The notes under the pieces were generated by a model. The model was not told the DNA's origin. It searched no databases and saw only the letters and a list, made by a program, of their open reading frames with translations. Shown here in pieces: positions 63,749 through 64,000 of a DNA stretch of 64,000 nt. This stretch comes from JAAFHB01 sp963677935 (GTDB lineage: Bacteria > Bacteroidota > Bacteroidia > Bacteroidales > Prolixibacteraceae): positions 992,001 to 1,056,000 of the forward strand of contig CAXXEH010000003.1 of assembly GCA_963677935.2 (NCBI GenBank). The letters run 5' to 3'. Positions within the stretch are counted from its first letter, which is position 1; the number at the start of each line of letters is the position of its first letter. Both the position numbers and the translations under genes were made by a program.

Positions 63749-64000
63749 ATGACAACAAACTATTTTAAGAATTATCCCAACAAAGAAGGGTTTTACAATG
63801 AGTATGGCGGAAGTTTTATACCACCTAATCTTCAGGCGGAAATGGAAAAGATTACCGATGCCTATTACTCGATCAGCAAATCGCACCATTTTATTTCTGA
63901 GTTACGAAGTATTCGTAAACATTACCAGGGCAGACCAACTCCTACCTATTTTTGTAACAGATTATCAACAAAATACGGTGGAAGAATCTATTTAAAACGT
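63749..64000 (+). CDS. trpB: Tryptophan synthase beta chain, 5' part only
   Basis: 84 codons from ATG (MTTNYFKNYPNKEGFY) to the window edge. NEYGGSFIPPNLQAEMEKI, QGRPTPTYFCNRLSTKYGG and YLKR are the TrpB N-terminal pieces just before the PLP lysine region (which would be in the missing part). It condenses indole and serine to tryptophan. In many Bacteroidota trpB leads the trp operon, so other trp genes may follow outside the window. Confidence 0.93.
   Translation, partial: MTTNYFKNYPNKEGFYNEYGGSFIPPNLQAEMEKITDAYYSISKSHHFISELRSIRKHYQGRPTPTYFCNRLSTKYGGRIYLKR

Overview
The window comes from a member of the Bacteroidota, most likely class Bacteroidia. The signs are promoters of the TTTG / TAnnTTTG type, a BtuB–BtuG surface B12-uptake locus under a cobalamin riboswitch, a fused E1 alpha/beta 2-oxoacid dehydrogenase, a GYDIA-type GHMP kinase, Tat-exported sugar oxidoreductases next to glycoside hydrolases, and a small RRM protein with an RGG tail. 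I cannot resolve the order or genus. No phage, transposase, CRISPR array, rRNA or tRNA was seen.

Layout. 1-1112 (-): truncated aminoacyl-histidine dipeptidase. 1214-1884: a broken DUF2490 gene. 1884-6485 (+): promoter, cobalamin riboswitch, surface lipoprotein, btuB, btuG. 6508-8269: PAP2 phosphatase (-), YwbE, a short tandem repeat, ribH. 8553-22811 (+): a long, tightly packed block that reads as a route from branched-chain amino acids to isoprenoids: E1 of a branched-chain 2-oxoacid dehydrogenase, both methylcrotonyl-CoA carboxylase subunits, methylglutaconyl-CoA hydratase, an acyl-CoA dehydrogenase, type 2 IPP isomerase, class II HMG-CoA reductase, three GHMP enzymes of the mevalonate pathway, and lipoyl synthase. 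Leucine breakdown ends at HMG-CoA, and the next genes consume HMG-CoA. Neither HMG-CoA lyase nor HMG-CoA synthase lies in the block. 22881-23737: ferredoxin/flavodoxin reductase and a small Cys-rich protein.

23760-42746 (-): DUF4056 protein, M48 peptidase, PbpC with its alpha-2-macroglobulin partner, a GH2 beta-mannosidase, LOG protein, gyrB, folD and ffh. 43113-43586 (+): RRM/RGG protein. 43747-49220 (-): GH95 fucosidase preceded by two paralogous Tat-exported aldo/keto reductases and a Tat-exported Gfo/Idh/MocA oxidoreductase, probably one glycan-processing operon. 49418-54677 (+): DbpA-like helicase, unknown secreted protein, LytS/LytR-type two-component pair, aldo/keto reductase. 54763-63191 (+): cytidylate-kinase-like protein, AtpZ/AtpI-like proteins, and the complete F1Fo ATP synthase (BEFHAGDC). 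63263-63530: three tandem 83-bp repeats whose minus strand encodes a recurring YPSGWS peptide tail. 63749-end: start of trpB.

The most notable system is the leucine-to-mevalonate gene block. Other points worth a second look are the 83-bp repeat, the Tat/GH95 operon, several perfect palindromes, and the decayed DUF2490 gene. All functional statements rest on reading motifs in the translated sequence; no searches were run.
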